Notes under the pieces: model-generated
The model's input: the letters and a program-made list of their open reading frames with translations, nothing else
Databases searched by the model: none
What the model was told of the DNA's origin: nothing
Shown here: one piece after another, positions 1-8,655 of the stretch
How the letters are laid out: every line of letters starts with the position of its first letter
Numbering within the stretch: the stretch's first letter is position 1
Program-made: the position numbers and the translations under genes
From: CAZQVN01 sp964596775
GTDB lineage: Bacteria > Eisenbacteria > RBG-16-71-46 > JABDJR01 > JAWXBZ01
NCBI GenBank assembly: GCA_964596775.1
Contig: CAZQVN010000085.1
Span: 1 to 10,988, forward strand
DNA: 10,988 bases
Reading direction: 5' to 3'

Positions 1-1
1 C

Positions 2-1665
<1,664 letters not shown>

Positions 1666-1666
<1 letters not shown>

Positions 1667-3030
1667 CAGGAGCTCCGGGCCGGCTCGCCGCGGCGCGCCT
1701 TGACCTGCGCCAGGAACCGGTCGAAAAGGTAGGCGGCGTCGTGCGGACCGGGGGCGGCCTCAGGGTGATACTGCACGGCCATCACGTTCAGCCCATCGTG
1801 GGCCATCCCCTCCACCGTGCCGTCGCTGAGGTTCACATGGGTGATCTTCAATCCGTTGCGCGGGTCGTCCTGGCCGGACGGCTTCAGCGAATCGGGATCC
1901 ACCGCAAACCCGTGGTTCTGCGAGGTGATCTCCACCTTGCCGGTGGTCAGGTCGAGGACCGGCTGGTTGCCGCCGCGGTGGCCGAACTTGAGCTTGTAGG
2001 TCCTGCCGCCGAACGCGAGCGCCAGCATCTGGATGCCGAGACAGATGCCGAAGATCGGCACCGTGCCGAGCGCCTCGCGCACGTGCTCCACCACGCCGAC
2101 CACCCCTTCCGGGTCGCCGGGGCCGTTGGAGAGCAGCAGCCCGTCGGGGCTCTCCTCGAGAATCTTCCGGATGGAGGTCGTGGCCGGATAGAGCTTGACC
2201 TCGGCGCCGCGCCTGCGGAGCTCCTCGGCGATGTTCGCCTTCATCCCGCAGTGGAGGATGGCGATGCGCGGCGCCGGAGTCGCGGCGCGCGGCGGCGTCT
2301 GCGGACGGGTGAGGCGCGCGCCCACGACCGGCAGAACGAGCGGCTCGCCGGTGCGGCGCGCCTCGATGGCCGCCTCCACCGCGAGGGTGGCGGCGTCCAC
2401 GTCGAGCGCCGCGCCCGTCTTCGCGATCATCTCCTCGATTTCCAGGATGTCGGGCTCGGAGGGGGGCGGCCCGTCCGACTTGAGCCACGGCGTGGCCTCC
2501 ATCGGCGTGACCTCGGCCACGAGGTCGCGACCGACGAGCCCCGCCGAGGCGCGGGCGCGGCCGACCAGGCTTTCGGGGTCGAGATCCTTCGTGGAGATCA
2601 TCGCGCGCATCACGCCGGCCGAGCGGAGCTTCCGGGTCAGCGCCCGCGTGTCCACGCCCTCGATGGCCACGACCTTGTGGCGGCGCAGGTAGTCGGGCAG
2701 CGACTCGCGCGACCGCCACGACGACGGCTCGCCGCAGATCGTCCGGACGACCACGCCCGACAGCTGCGGCGTGGCGCTCTCGGCGTCCAGCGCGTTGATC
2801 CCGTAGTTGCCGATCAGCGGATAGGTGAACGTGACGATCTGCCCGCGGTACGACGGGTCGGTGATGATCTCCGGGTAGCCGGTCATCGACGTGTTGAACA
2901 CGACTTCGCCGGCGGACTCCCCGGGCGCGCCGCAGGAGTATCCGAAGAAGACGGTGCCGTCCTCGAGCGCGAGCAGCGCGTCGGGCTCGCGCAGGGCGGA
3001 CAGCGGACCGTGACGGGGAGGTCCGGTCAC
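1666..3030 (-). CDS. carA: Carbamoyl phosphate synthase small subunit (glutaminase)
   Basis: It hydrolyses glutamine and passes ammonia to CarB. The N-terminal CPSase small-chain domain spans about residues 15-178 (EVVFNTSMTGYPEIITDPSY at 42-61). The class I amidotransferase domain spans about 255-445, with nucleophile Cys330 (GICLG), His422 and Glu424 (YHPEAAPGPHD), LSNGPGDP near 300 and QNHGFAVD near 371. The chosen start is the GTG at 3030-3028, which overlaps the pyrC TGA in a 4-nt GTGA junction. The open frame continues upstream only as a shadow of pyrC. The upstream Shine-Dalgarno is weak (GGAAAG 10 nt away), so translational coupling is likely. The protein is 454 residues against roughly 375-390 for the family. 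The excess is mainly a linker at about 181-253, rich in Pro, Ala and acidic residues, between the two domains. The motif after the nucleophile is GICLGIQ instead of the common GICLGHQ. Identity is firm; the linker has no known role. Confidence 0.96.
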
Positions 3031-4382
3031 GAAACCGTCGCTTTCCGGCGCGGCGCGGGCACGGTGGAAGGATCGCTCCAGACCACCCGGCCGTCGACGA
3101 ACGTGAGCAGCACGGAACCCCGGAGCTCGCGGCCGAGGAACGAGGAGTTCTTCGACTTGGACAGGAAGTCGCCGGCGCGGACCGTCCAGGTCCGCTCCGT
3201 GTCGATGACGGTCAGGTCGGCGGTGTCGCCGTCCTCGAACGGGCCCCACGGTTCGCCGAGCAGGGCCGCCGGGTTCGGGCCGAGTCCCCGGATGACGGTT
3301 TCCAGCGGCACGAGGCCGGGGCGGACGAGATCGGTGAGGCAGATCGATAGCGCCGTCTCCAGTCCGGTCACGCCCATCGGGGCCTGGTCGAACTCCACCT
3401 GCTTCTTGATCTCCGAATGCGGAGCGTGATCGGTGGCGATGCAGTCGAGCGTTCCGTCGTTCAATCCCTCGATCAGCGCCTGGCGGTCGGACTCCTCGCG
3501 GAGCGGCGGGTTCATCTTGAAGTTCGTGTCGTAGCCGACGACCGCGTCGTCCGTCAGCACCAGGTGGTGCGGCGTGACCTCCGCGGTGACCGGGAGCCCC
3601 TCCTCCTTGGCGCGGCGCACGAGGTCCACCGTGTGCTTCGAGGACACGTGGCAGATGTGGAGACGTCCGCCGGTCAGCCGCACGAGCGCGATGTCGCGGG
3701 CCACCATGGCGTCCTCGGCCTCGCGCGGGATGCCGGGGAGGCCGAGCCGGGTGGACACCGCGCCCTCGTGCATGCACCCCCTGCCGGCCAGGTGGCTGTC
3801 CTCCTCGTGGGCCACGATCGGTAGACCCGTCATCTTCGAGTACTCGAGGGCACGGCGCATCAGTTCCGCGTTCATGACCGGGCTGCCGTCGTCGGAAAAC
3901 CCGCGGGCGCCCGCCTCCGCCAGCTCGAACATGTCGGACAGCGATTCCCCCTTCCGACCGCGGCTGATCGTGGCGAACGGGTGCACGCGGGCGCCACCCG
4001 CCGCCTTCGCCCGGTCGAGCACGAAGCGGATCGTGGCGGCGTCGTCGAGCGGCGGGTCGGTGTTCGGCATGCAGCAGACCGTGGAAAAGCCGCCGCGGGC
4101 GGCGGCCACGGCGCCGGTGGCGATCGTTTCCGCGTCCTCGAAGCCGGGTTCGCGCAGGTGCACGTGCACGTCGGTCAGGTTCCTGAGCAGCAGCGCCCCG
4201 TCGAGTTCGAACACGACGGGGTCGGCCCCCTTCGGCAATCCCATGCGGACGGTTCCGTCCACGATGTACAGGTCCTGCTTCCGGCGGCGGCCCGAATCGA
4301 GGTCGATCGTCTCGCCCCCCTTCAGGTGGAGCGGGCGTTCGTGACTGTCCCAGAGCGCCAGTCGCTTCAATGTTGTCTTCAT
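3027..4382 (-). CDS. pyrC: Dihydroorotase
   Basis: It is an amidohydrolase-fold metalloenzyme that cyclises N-carbamoyl-aspartate to dihydroorotate, the third pyrimidine step. The metal-ligand pattern of class I dihydroorotases is complete in the 451 residues: His73 and His75 in DVHVHLREPG, Asp164 in GFSDDG, His192 in IVAHEED, His245 in LHICHVSS and Asp318 in IATDHAPH. Asn107 (MPNTDPP) and NFKMNPPLR near 287 also fit substrate-binding positions. Asp164 in place of a carboxylated lysine is typical of Bacillus/Aquifex-type enzymes. The ATG at 4382-4380 overlaps the pyrB TGA by 1 nt and has GGGAGG 9 nt upstream. The N-terminal strand region is slightly long, and the residues before the HxH motif read LLLRNLTD where most homologs have a PG(F/L)(I/V)D sequence. 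All catalytic residues are present, so activity is expected. Confidence 0.96.
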   Translation of the reverse strand: MKTTLKRLALWDSHERPLHLKGGETIDLDSGRRRKQDLYIVDGTVRMGLPKGADPVVFELDGALLLRNLTDVHVHLREPGFEDAETIATGAVAAARGGFSTVCCMPNTDPPLDDAATIRFVLDRAKAAGGARVHPFATISRGRKGESLSDMFELAEAGARGFSDDGSPVMNAELMRRALEYSKMTGLPIVAHEEDSHLAGRGCMHEGAVSTRLGLPGIPREAEDAMVARDIALVRLTGGRLHICHVSSKHTVDLVRRAKEEGLPVTAEVTPHHLVLTDDAVVGYDTNFKMNPPLREESDRQALIEGLNDGTLDCIATDHAPHSEIKKQVEFDQAPMGVTGLETALSICLTDLVRPGLVPLETVIRGLGPNPAALLGEPWGPFEDGDTADLTVIDTERTWTVRAGDFLSKSKNSSFLGRELRGSVLLTFVDGRVVWSDPSTVPAPRRKATVS

Positions 4383-5332
4383 CAGGCTGTGCCTCCCACG
4401 GCCTCGGCCGGCGTTTCGGTCAGGTGATAGAGCACGGCCATGCGGATGGCCACGCCGTTCGTCACCTGTTCCAGGATGACCGCGTTTTCGTCCTCGGCCA
4501 CGTCCTGGGCGATTTCGATCCCCCGGTTCATCGGGCCGGGGTGCATGATGACCACGTCCGGGTGCGCGTGACGCAACCGCTCCCGGGTGACGCTCCAGCG
4601 CACCGCGTACTCGCGCAGCGACGGCAGCAGGTTCGACTCGAGACGCTCGCGCTGGATCCGCAGCACGTTGACGACGCGCGCCCCCTCGAGCCCTTCCTCG
4701 ATCCGGTGACGGACGCGCACGCCCATCGATTCGATCTCCGCGGGGAGCAGCGTCGAGGGCCCGCACACGGTGACCCTGGCGCCGAGCTTCCGCAGCGCCC
4801 AGATGTTCGAGCGGGCCACGCGGCTGTGGGCCACGTCGCCGACGATCGTGACCGGCAGGTCGTCGAGCGATCCGCAGCGCTCGCGCATCGTGTACACGTC
4901 GAGCAGCCCCTGGGTGGGGTGCTCGTGCGTGCCGTCCCCGGCGTTGATGACCGAGGCGCGCACGTGCTTCGCCACGAAGTGGGGCGCGCCGGAGGAACCG
5001 TGACGCATCACCACGATGTCCACGCCCATCGCCTCGATGTTCCGGGCGGTGTCGCGGAGCGTTTCCCCCTTGGCCACGCTGCTGCCGGTGGAGCTGAAGT
5101 TGACCGAGTCCGCGGAGAGGCGCTTTTCGGCGATCTCGAACGACAGGCGCGTCCGGGTCGAGTTTTCGAAGAACAGGTTGGCCACGGTGCGACCGCGCAG
5201 CGTGGGCACCTTCTTGATCGGGCGGTCGAGGATCTGGCGCATCGACTGGGCCTTGTCGAGAATGTCGACGATCTCCTCGGTGGGCAGGCTCTCCAGGTCG
5301 AGGAGATCCTTCCGCTCATCCCTGATCTTCAT
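4382..5332 (-). CDS. pyrB: Aspartate carbamoyltransferase catalytic subunit
   Basis: It condenses carbamoyl phosphate with aspartate, the committed pyrimidine step. The 316 residues match the usual length of the catalytic chain. Visible motifs are the carbamoyl-phosphate loop FFENSTRTRLSFE (STRTR at 58-62), Lys88 in SSVAKGETLRDT, HEHPTQGLLD around His138, VGDVAHSRVARSN around 164-176 and MHPGPMNRG around 263-271. Two starts are possible: GTG at 5335 and ATG at 5332. The ATG is preferred because GGAG lies 7 nt upstream of it and only 4 nt from the GTG. It overlaps the 3' end of pyrR by 17 nt. No pyrI regulatory-subunit gene is visible in the window, and pyrC follows directly. Confidence 0.96.
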   Translation of the reverse strand: MKIRDERKDLLDLESLPTEEIVDILDKAQSMRQILDRPIKKVPTLRGRTVANLFFENSTRTRLSFEIAEKRLSADSVNFSSTGSSVAKGETLRDTARNIEAMGVDIVVMRHGSSGAPHFVAKHVRASVINAGDGTHEHPTQGLLDVYTMRERCGSLDDLPVTIVGDVAHSRVARSNIWALRKLGARVTVCGPSTLLPAEIESMGVRVRHRIEEGLEGARVVNVLRIQRERLESNLLPSLREYAVRWSVTRERLRHAHPDVVIMHPGPMNRGIEIAQDVAEDENAVILEQVTNGVAIRMAVLYHLTETPAEAVGGTA

Positions 5333-5885
5333 CACCGAACTCCATGATCTTGACGCAGTCGGAGCCGTCCTCCTCTTCCACGTTGACGGCGATCACTTCC
5401 TTCCTGCTGGTCGGAACGTTCTTCCCCACGTAGTCGGCGCGGACCGGCAGTTCGCGGTGGCCGCGGTCCACGAGCACCGCCAGCTGGATCGACTTCGGGC
5501 GGCCGAAGTCCATGAGTTCATCGAGCGCGGCCCGGACCGTGCGCCCGGTGTAGAGGACGTCGTCGACGAGGATCACCGTGCGGTCCTCCACGTCGATCGG
5601 GATTTCCGTGGTCCGGACGACCGGGGCGTGGCTGATCGTCTGGAGGTCGTCCCGATATAATGTGATGTCGAGCATGCCCAGCGGCACCTCGACATTCTCG
5701 AAGTCCTTGATCTTGGCCTGGATACGGCGGGCCAGGGGCACCCCGCGGCGGCGGATCCCGACGATGATCAGGTCGCCGGTGCCCTTGTTCCGCTCCACGA
5801 TCTCATGGGCGATCCGGGTCAGCATCCGGCGCATCGCCTGGGCGTCCAGGATGACCGCTTTTTCCCTAAGTCCTTCTTCTCCCAC
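5316..5885 (-). CDS. pyrR: PyrR: bifunctional pyr operon attenuation regulator / uracil phosphoribosyltransferase
   Basis: PyrR binds UMP/UTP and the pyr mRNA leader to promote termination, and many members also convert uracil plus PRPP to UMP. The 189-residue protein has a type I phosphoribosyltransferase fold, with GIRRRGVPLA at 43-52, YRDD at 77-80 and the PRPP loop VILVDDVLYTGRT at 104-116. B. subtilis PyrR has about 180 residues. The start is the GTG at 5885-5883, supported by a strong GGAGGT 5 nt upstream. It is the first gene of the operon and sits directly behind a leader holding a PyrR-type hairpin and an intrinsic terminator, which supports the regulatory assignment over a housekeeping Upp enzyme. 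Whether the uracil phosphoribosyltransferase activity is retained cannot be read from sequence. Confidence 0.95.
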   Translation of the reverse strand: MGEEGLREKAVILDAQAMRRMLTRIAHEIVERNKGTGDLIIVGIRRRGVPLARRIQAKIKDFENVEVPLGMLDITLYRDDLQTISHAPVVRTTEIPIDVEDRTVILVDDVLYTGRTVRAALDELMDFGRPKSIQLAVLVDRGHRELPVRADYVGKNVPTSRKEVIAVNVEEEDGSDCVKIMEFGDEDQG

Positions 5886-5890
5886 GACTT

Positions 5891-5896
5891 ACCTCC
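5891..5896 (-). promoter_or_regulatory. Ribosome binding site of pyrR
   Basis: The minus strand reads GGAGGT followed by 5 nt (AAGTC) and then GTG. This near-consensus Shine-Dalgarno settles the GTG at 5885 as the pyrR start. It lies just downstream of the leader terminator, so read-through transcripts carry it. Confidence 0.8.
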
Positions 5897-5908
5897 AGAC
5901 CAGGTCGC

Positions 5909-5942
5909 AAAAAAAACGCCCTCTCAGAAAATTGAGAGAGCG
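5909..5942 (-). terminator. Intrinsic terminator in the pyr leader (attenuator)
   Basis: In minus-strand RNA the arms CGCUCUCUCA (5942-5933) and UGAGAGGGCG (5926-5917) form a continuous 10-bp stem with one G-U pair and a 6-nt loop AUUUUC. Eight uridines (5916-5909) follow immediately. On the plus strand the stem has a C-A mismatch and no T-tract, so the signal works toward pyrR. It lies about 23 nt before the pyrR GTG, downstream of any plausible pyr promoter, so it must act as a conditional attenuator rather than the end of a gene. Confidence 0.88.
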
Positions 5943-5983
5943 TGAGTCTGTCTTGTGTTTTTGCAGGCATGCACCGTTTTTCC

Positions 5984-6008
5984 GCCCTTGCCGGCTCTCG
6001 GGCCGGGC
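5984..6008 (-). promoter_or_regulatory. Probable PyrR-binding RNA hairpin (anti-antiterminator)
   Basis: In minus-strand RNA, CCGGC (6006-6002) pairs with GCCGG (5995-5991) around the hexaloop CCGAGA (6001-5996). The loop fits the CNGNGA core of the known PyrR recognition consensus ARUCCNGNGAGGYU, while the stem bases differ in a compensated way (C-G and G-C pairs). A short outer G-C pairing (6008-6007 with 5985-5984) would flank an asymmetric 3' bulge containing CAAGG. It lies 41 nt upstream of the terminator stem. The position ahead of a pyrR-led operon supports the call; PyrR binding itself is inferred. Confidence 0.72.
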
Positions 6009-6048
6009 TTAAAGGAAGTGTGTGGCGTCAATTCAAGCGACTCCGGGG

Positions 6049-6077
6049 AAATTACCACCCGGGAGACGCCCGCTCAA
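6049..6077 (-). promoter_or_regulatory. Candidate pyr operon promoter
   Basis: The minus strand has TTGAGC (6077-6072), a 17-nt spacer and TAATTT (6054-6049), a modest match to a sigma-70 type promoter. Transcription would start near 6042 and give a leader of roughly 155 nt that contains both the PyrR hairpin and the terminator. A second candidate (TTGAAT, 17 nt, TTTAAG) closer to the gene would start inside the PyrR hairpin and is less consistent with attenuation. Confidence 0.35.
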
Positions 6078-6088
6078 GAAAAAAAAGA

Positions 6089-6110
6089 TATACTGCGCCC
6101 CCTGAGGAGG
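6089..6110 (+). promoter_or_regulatory. Candidate -10 element and ribosome binding site of the M48 protease gene
   Basis: TATACT (6089-6094) matches the -10 consensus at 5 of 6 positions and follows an A8 run (6079-6086). No convincing -35 is present 16-18 nt upstream. GAGGAGG (6104-6110) lies 10 nt before the ATG at 6121 and is a credible Shine-Dalgarno. If the -10 is real, the 5' leader would be only about 20 nt. Confidence 0.4.
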
Positions 6111-6120
6111 ATAGGACCCC

Positions 6121-7578
6121 ATGACGTTACCGAGACGCGCTGTCCATGCCGTCGTCATTGCACTGCTGATCGCCGCGGCCGGATGCGCCGTGAACCCGGC
6201 CACCGGCAAGCGGGAGATCAATTTCATCTCCACGAGCCAGGAAATCGAGATGGGCCGGGAGGCCGACAAGGAGATCCTGGCCCAGTACGGCGCCTATTCC
6301 GACACGAGCCTGGCGGCGTTCGTGGACCGGGTGGGCAAGAAACTCGCCGCGGTTTCGGAGCGGCCGGACCTGGAGTGGCATTTCCGGCTGCTCGACTCCC
6401 CGGTCATCAACGCGTTCGCGCTCCCCGGCGGCTACATCTACATCACGCGCGGGATCCTGGCCGCCATGAATTCCGAGGCGCAGCTGGCCGGCGTCATCGG
6501 TCACGAAATCGGTCACGTGACGGCGCGGCACACGGCGCAGCAGATCACCCGGTCGCAGATCGCCGGGGTCGGGCTCCTGGCCGGGATGATCCTCTCCTCC
6601 GACGTGGCCCGGCACGGCGACATCCTCCAGGGGAGCCTCGGGCTGATGTTCCTCAAGTTCGGGCGCGACGACGAAAACCAGGCCGACGACCTCGGCATCC
6701 GCTACGCGGTCAAGGCGGGTTACGATCCGCGCGAGATCCCGCCGACGTACGACATGCTGCAGCGGCTGTCGCAGCGGACCGGCGGCGGCGGCCTTCCGAC
6801 CTGGCTGTCCACGCACCCCGATCCCGGAAACCGGAAGGTGCGCACGTCCACGGCGGCGCACGAGGCGGCGATGCTTCACGGTGACGGGCTCGTCGTCAGC
6901 GAGGAGCCGTTCAAGCGGCGGCTGAAGGGGCTCGTGTACGGCGACGATCCGCGCAGCGGCTATCTCGTGGACAACCATTTCTATCACCCGGACCTGAATT
7001 TCGAGATGGACTGGCCGAACGGCTGGACGGTGGAAAACTCCGCCGCCGCGGTGACCGGCCGGGCCACGAGCGGCGGCGCCGGCATCCAGCTGACGCTCGA
7101 GGACACCGAGGACGGCCCGGACGTGCCCGCCGAGTACGTGGCGTGGCTGGCCACGAAGGACAAGCTGTCGAACCCGGTCGGGCGCGCCCGCACGATCAAC
7201 GGCAAGGCGGCGTGGGTCGGCCGGGTGACGGCCGGCGGCAACGTGGTGGCGCTGGCGTTCATCGATCGCGGCAACGGCAGCTTCTTCCAGTTCGTCGGCG
7301 TTCCCGGCGCCACCGACGCGGATGGCCGGTTCCAGAACACGGTGGAATCGTTCGGACCGCTCAGGGACCCCGCGAAGGCCGAGGTCCGCGCCGACCAGAT
7401 CGACCTGGTGACCTCCGACGGCAGCCGGACGATCGAGCAGATCGCGAACACGGAGCCGAACATGGCCAAGCCCGCGGACGAGATCGGCTGGATCAACAAC
7501 TACTTTCTCAAGGACACCCCGCCGAAGGGGAAGCTGCTGAAGGTGATCCGGAGAGGGACGAGCGGGACGAAGAAGTAA
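6121..7578 (+). CDS. M48 family zinc metalloprotease, lipoprotein
   Basis: It is probably an envelope protease acting on periplasmic or outer-membrane proteins, in the broad group that includes BepA/YfgC and LoiP of E. coli. The N-terminus has two arginines, a hydrophobic stretch (about 8-20) and a lipobox AAGC with Cys22, so lipidation is expected. The zinc site is HEIGH at 128-132, with a third ligand likely Glu185 in DDENQADDLGIRY. THPDPGNR at 231-238 is a conserved feature of this M48 group. The catalytic domain ends near 265. The remaining ~220 residues form a region not usual in short M48 lipoproteins. It includes a possible beta-rich domain (about 285-415) and a tail ending PPKGKLLKVIRR that resembles the LysM-like or knob-like C-termini seen in some M48 proteins. 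It is a single gene, divergent from pyrR, with TAA at 7576-7578. The substrate is unknown. Confidence 0.9.
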   Translation: MTLPRRAVHAVVIALLIAAAGCAVNPATGKREINFISTSQEIEMGREADKEILAQYGAYSDTSLAAFVDRVGKKLAAVSERPDLEWHFRLLDSPVINAFALPGGYIYITRGILAAMNSEAQLAGVIGHEIGHVTARHTAQQITRSQIAGVGLLAGMILSSDVARHGDILQGSLGLMFLKFGRDDENQADDLGIRYAVKAGYDPREIPPTYDMLQRLSQRTGGGGLPTWLSTHPDPGNRKVRTSTAAHEAAMLHGDGLVVSEEPFKRRLKGLVYGDDPRSGYLVDNHFYHPDLNFEMDWPNGWTVENSAAAVTGRATSGGAGIQLTLEDTEDGPDVPAEYVAWLATKDKLSNPVGRARTINGKAAWVGRVTAGGNVVALAFIDRGNGSFFQFVGVPGATDADGRFQNTVESFGPLRDPAKAEVRADQIDLVTSDGSRTIEQIANTEPNMAKPADEIGWINNYFLKDTPPKGKLLKVIRRGTSGTKK

Positions 7579-7591
7579 CCGCTTCCCGCGG

Positions 7592-7631
7592 GCGGCGCGG
7601 GGCGGTGCGGGCGTGTTCGCGGCGCGGGGCG
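7592..7631. repeat. Short direct repeat, 13 bp twice
   Basis: GCGGCGCGGGGCG occurs at 7592-7604 and again at 7619-7631, 27 nt apart, in the gap between the convergent M48 and GNAT genes. The gap is extremely GC-rich, so chance or slippage is a sufficient explanation. Confidence 0.4.
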
Positions 7632-7644
7632 TCGCCAGCCCGGA

Positions 7645-7667
7645 CGCGGCAGCAGTTCGGTGCCGCG
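7645..7667. terminator. Inverted repeat between convergent genes, possible terminator without U-tract
   Basis: CGCGGCA (7645-7651) and TGCCGCG (7661-7667) are perfect complements around a 9-nt loop. They lie 2 nt past the stop codon of the minus-strand GNAT gene and about 70 nt past the M48 stop. Neither side has a T-tract, so it may be a weak or factor-dependent terminator or an mRNA-stabilising hairpin. Confidence 0.35.
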
Positions 7668-7669
7668 GA

Positions 7670-8191
7670 TCAGGAGTCCGGCGGGCGGTGCCGGGTGATG
7701 GCAAACACCCAGCTTTCCCGCCCCGCCCCGTCCGTCCGGGACCCCGCGCGCGCGGCTCCGATCCGCTCCACCGCCCGCTGCGACCGGATGTTGTCCGGTC
7801 CGATCAGGAACAGGACCCGGTCCACGAACCGGAACGCGTGATCGAGCATCAGCCGCTTCATCTCCCCGTTGTAGCGACCGCCCCAGTGCGAGCGGGCCAG
7901 GAACGTCCAGCCGATCTCGATCTCGCTCCTGTCCGCGTCGTACCCGTGATAGCGCGAGGATCCGATCACGTTGCCGGTGGCGTTGTCGAAGACGATCAGC
8001 GCCCCGCCGGAAGCGAGGCCGTCGGCCACGAACCGGCGGAACACCGGCTCCTGCCAGCGGTCGCTGGCCGGGTGCTGCTCCCAGATCAGGGGGTCTCCGG
8101 CCACCGCGAAGAGCGCGTCGAAGTCGTCGGCGCGGAGCGGCCGGAGTGTGACGAGGGCGCCGGTGAGGGTGGGTTGAAGTTCGAAGCTCAC
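7670..8191 (-). CDS. GNAT N-acetyltransferase, RimJ/RimL type
   Basis: It is predicted to move an acetyl group from acetyl-CoA to an amine; the substrate is unknown. The 173 residues show the RimJ/RimL-like acetyltransferase layout: LVTLRPLRADDFDALF near 13-28, GNVIGSSRYHGYD near 73-85, EIGWTFLARSHWGGRYNGEM near 92-111 and a C-terminal NIRSQRAVERIGA (134-146) typical of the acetyl-CoA and fold-closing segment. The preferred start is the GTG at 8191-8189, because GAGGGAG (8206-8200) lies 8 nt upstream and the protein then begins VSFELQPTL, which looks like a natural N-terminus. An ATG at 8212 has no Shine-Dalgarno and would overlap the preceding gene by 8 nt. The gap to the upstream gene is 13 nt, so co-transcription is likely. 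Confidence 0.88.
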   Translation of the reverse strand: MSFELQPTLTGALVTLRPLRADDFDALFAVAGDPLIWEQHPASDRWQEPVFRRFVADGLASGGALIVFDNATGNVIGSSRYHGYDADRSEIEIGWTFLARSHWGGRYNGEMKRLMLDHAFRFVDRVLFLIGPDNIRSQRAVERIGAARAGSRTDGAGRESWVFAITRHRPPDS

Positions 8192-8204
8192 TGCCGGTTC
8201 TCCC

Positions 8205-8642
8205 TCAGCCATCCAGAACGCGGGCGTAGCGCCGGCCCGTGAGGGCGAAGCCGAGCCGCTCGTAGAAGGCATGCGCGCCGTCGCGGTCCACGTGCGTGGC
8301 CACGGACAGGCGTTCGCATCCGGCCGCGCGCGCGCGCTCCTCGACCGCCGCCACCAGGCCGCGACCGACCCCCTGCCCCCTCGCGTTCCGATCCACGACG
8401 AGCGCCGTCAGGTGCATGACATCACGGGGGCGATTGAGGAGGGACAGCCGATGCGCGGTGGCGAGACCGAGCACCTCCGTTCCACGGACGGCCACGAGCA
8501 TATTGATGCGCTCCTGCGTCATCATGCGTTCCAGCCTTTCGTGCACCTCCGTCTCGGACGATGCGTAGCCGAGCTGGCCGAGGAGTGACGCCAGCGCCGG
8601 CGCGTCTTCCCCGGTTGCCGCTCGAATGACCAATGGGTTCAC
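8205..8642 (-). CDS. GNAT N-acetyltransferase, small
   Basis: This is a 145-residue single-domain GNAT protein of unknown substrate. Acetyl-CoA binding motif A is clear: TALVVDRNARGQGVGRGLV at 79-97, with the R/Q-x-x-G-x-G signature RGQGVG. It is followed by AHAFYERLGF at 123-132, the usual motif B tyrosine region. The N-terminal VIRAATGEDAPALASLLGQL is also standard. The start is GTG at 8642-8640 with GGAGG 5 nt upstream. The gene is 13 nt downstream of the SDR stop and 13 nt upstream of the next acetyltransferase. It shares little visible sequence with that neighbour, so a recent tandem duplication is unlikely. Confidence 0.9.
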   Translation of the reverse strand: MNPLVIRAATGEDAPALASLLGQLGYASSETEVHERLERMMTQERINMLVAVRGTEVLGLATAHRLSLLNRPRDVMHLTALVVDRNARGQGVGRGLVAAVEERARAAGCERLSVATHVDRDGAHAFYERLGFALTGRRYARVLDG

Positions 8643-8655
8643 CGGATCCTCCGTG

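Noticed and set aside
3031..3777. Upstream extension of the carA frame into pyrC
   Set aside because: The extra residues are Arg/Pro/Gly-rich, typical of a shadow frame in GC-rich DNA. The GTG at 3030 gives a normal CarA N-terminus and a standard GTGA junction.
4383..4766. Upstream extension of the pyrC frame into pyrB
   Set aside because: The extension has shadow-type composition. The ATG at 4382 has a GGGAGG site and a TGATG junction with pyrB.
5917..5942. The leader hairpin as a terminator for plus-strand transcription
   Set aside because: No gene runs into it from the left on the plus strand. On that strand the stem has a C-A mismatch and no T-tract follows.
7579..7669. Short GC-rich repeats as a mobile-element or CRISPR trace
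   Set aside because: There are only two 13-bp copies in very GC-rich DNA, with no spacers, target duplication or transposase.
6127..7704. 525-codon minus-strand open frame opposite the M48 gene
   Set aside because: It is the antisense shadow of a clear M48 metalloprotease, has Arg/Pro/His-rich low complexity and has no domain motif.
8192..8272. N-terminal extension of the RimJ/RimL-type acetyltransferase to position 8272
   Set aside because: It would overlap the preceding gene by 68 nt and has no Shine-Dalgarno. The GTG at 8191 has GAGGGAG at good spacing.
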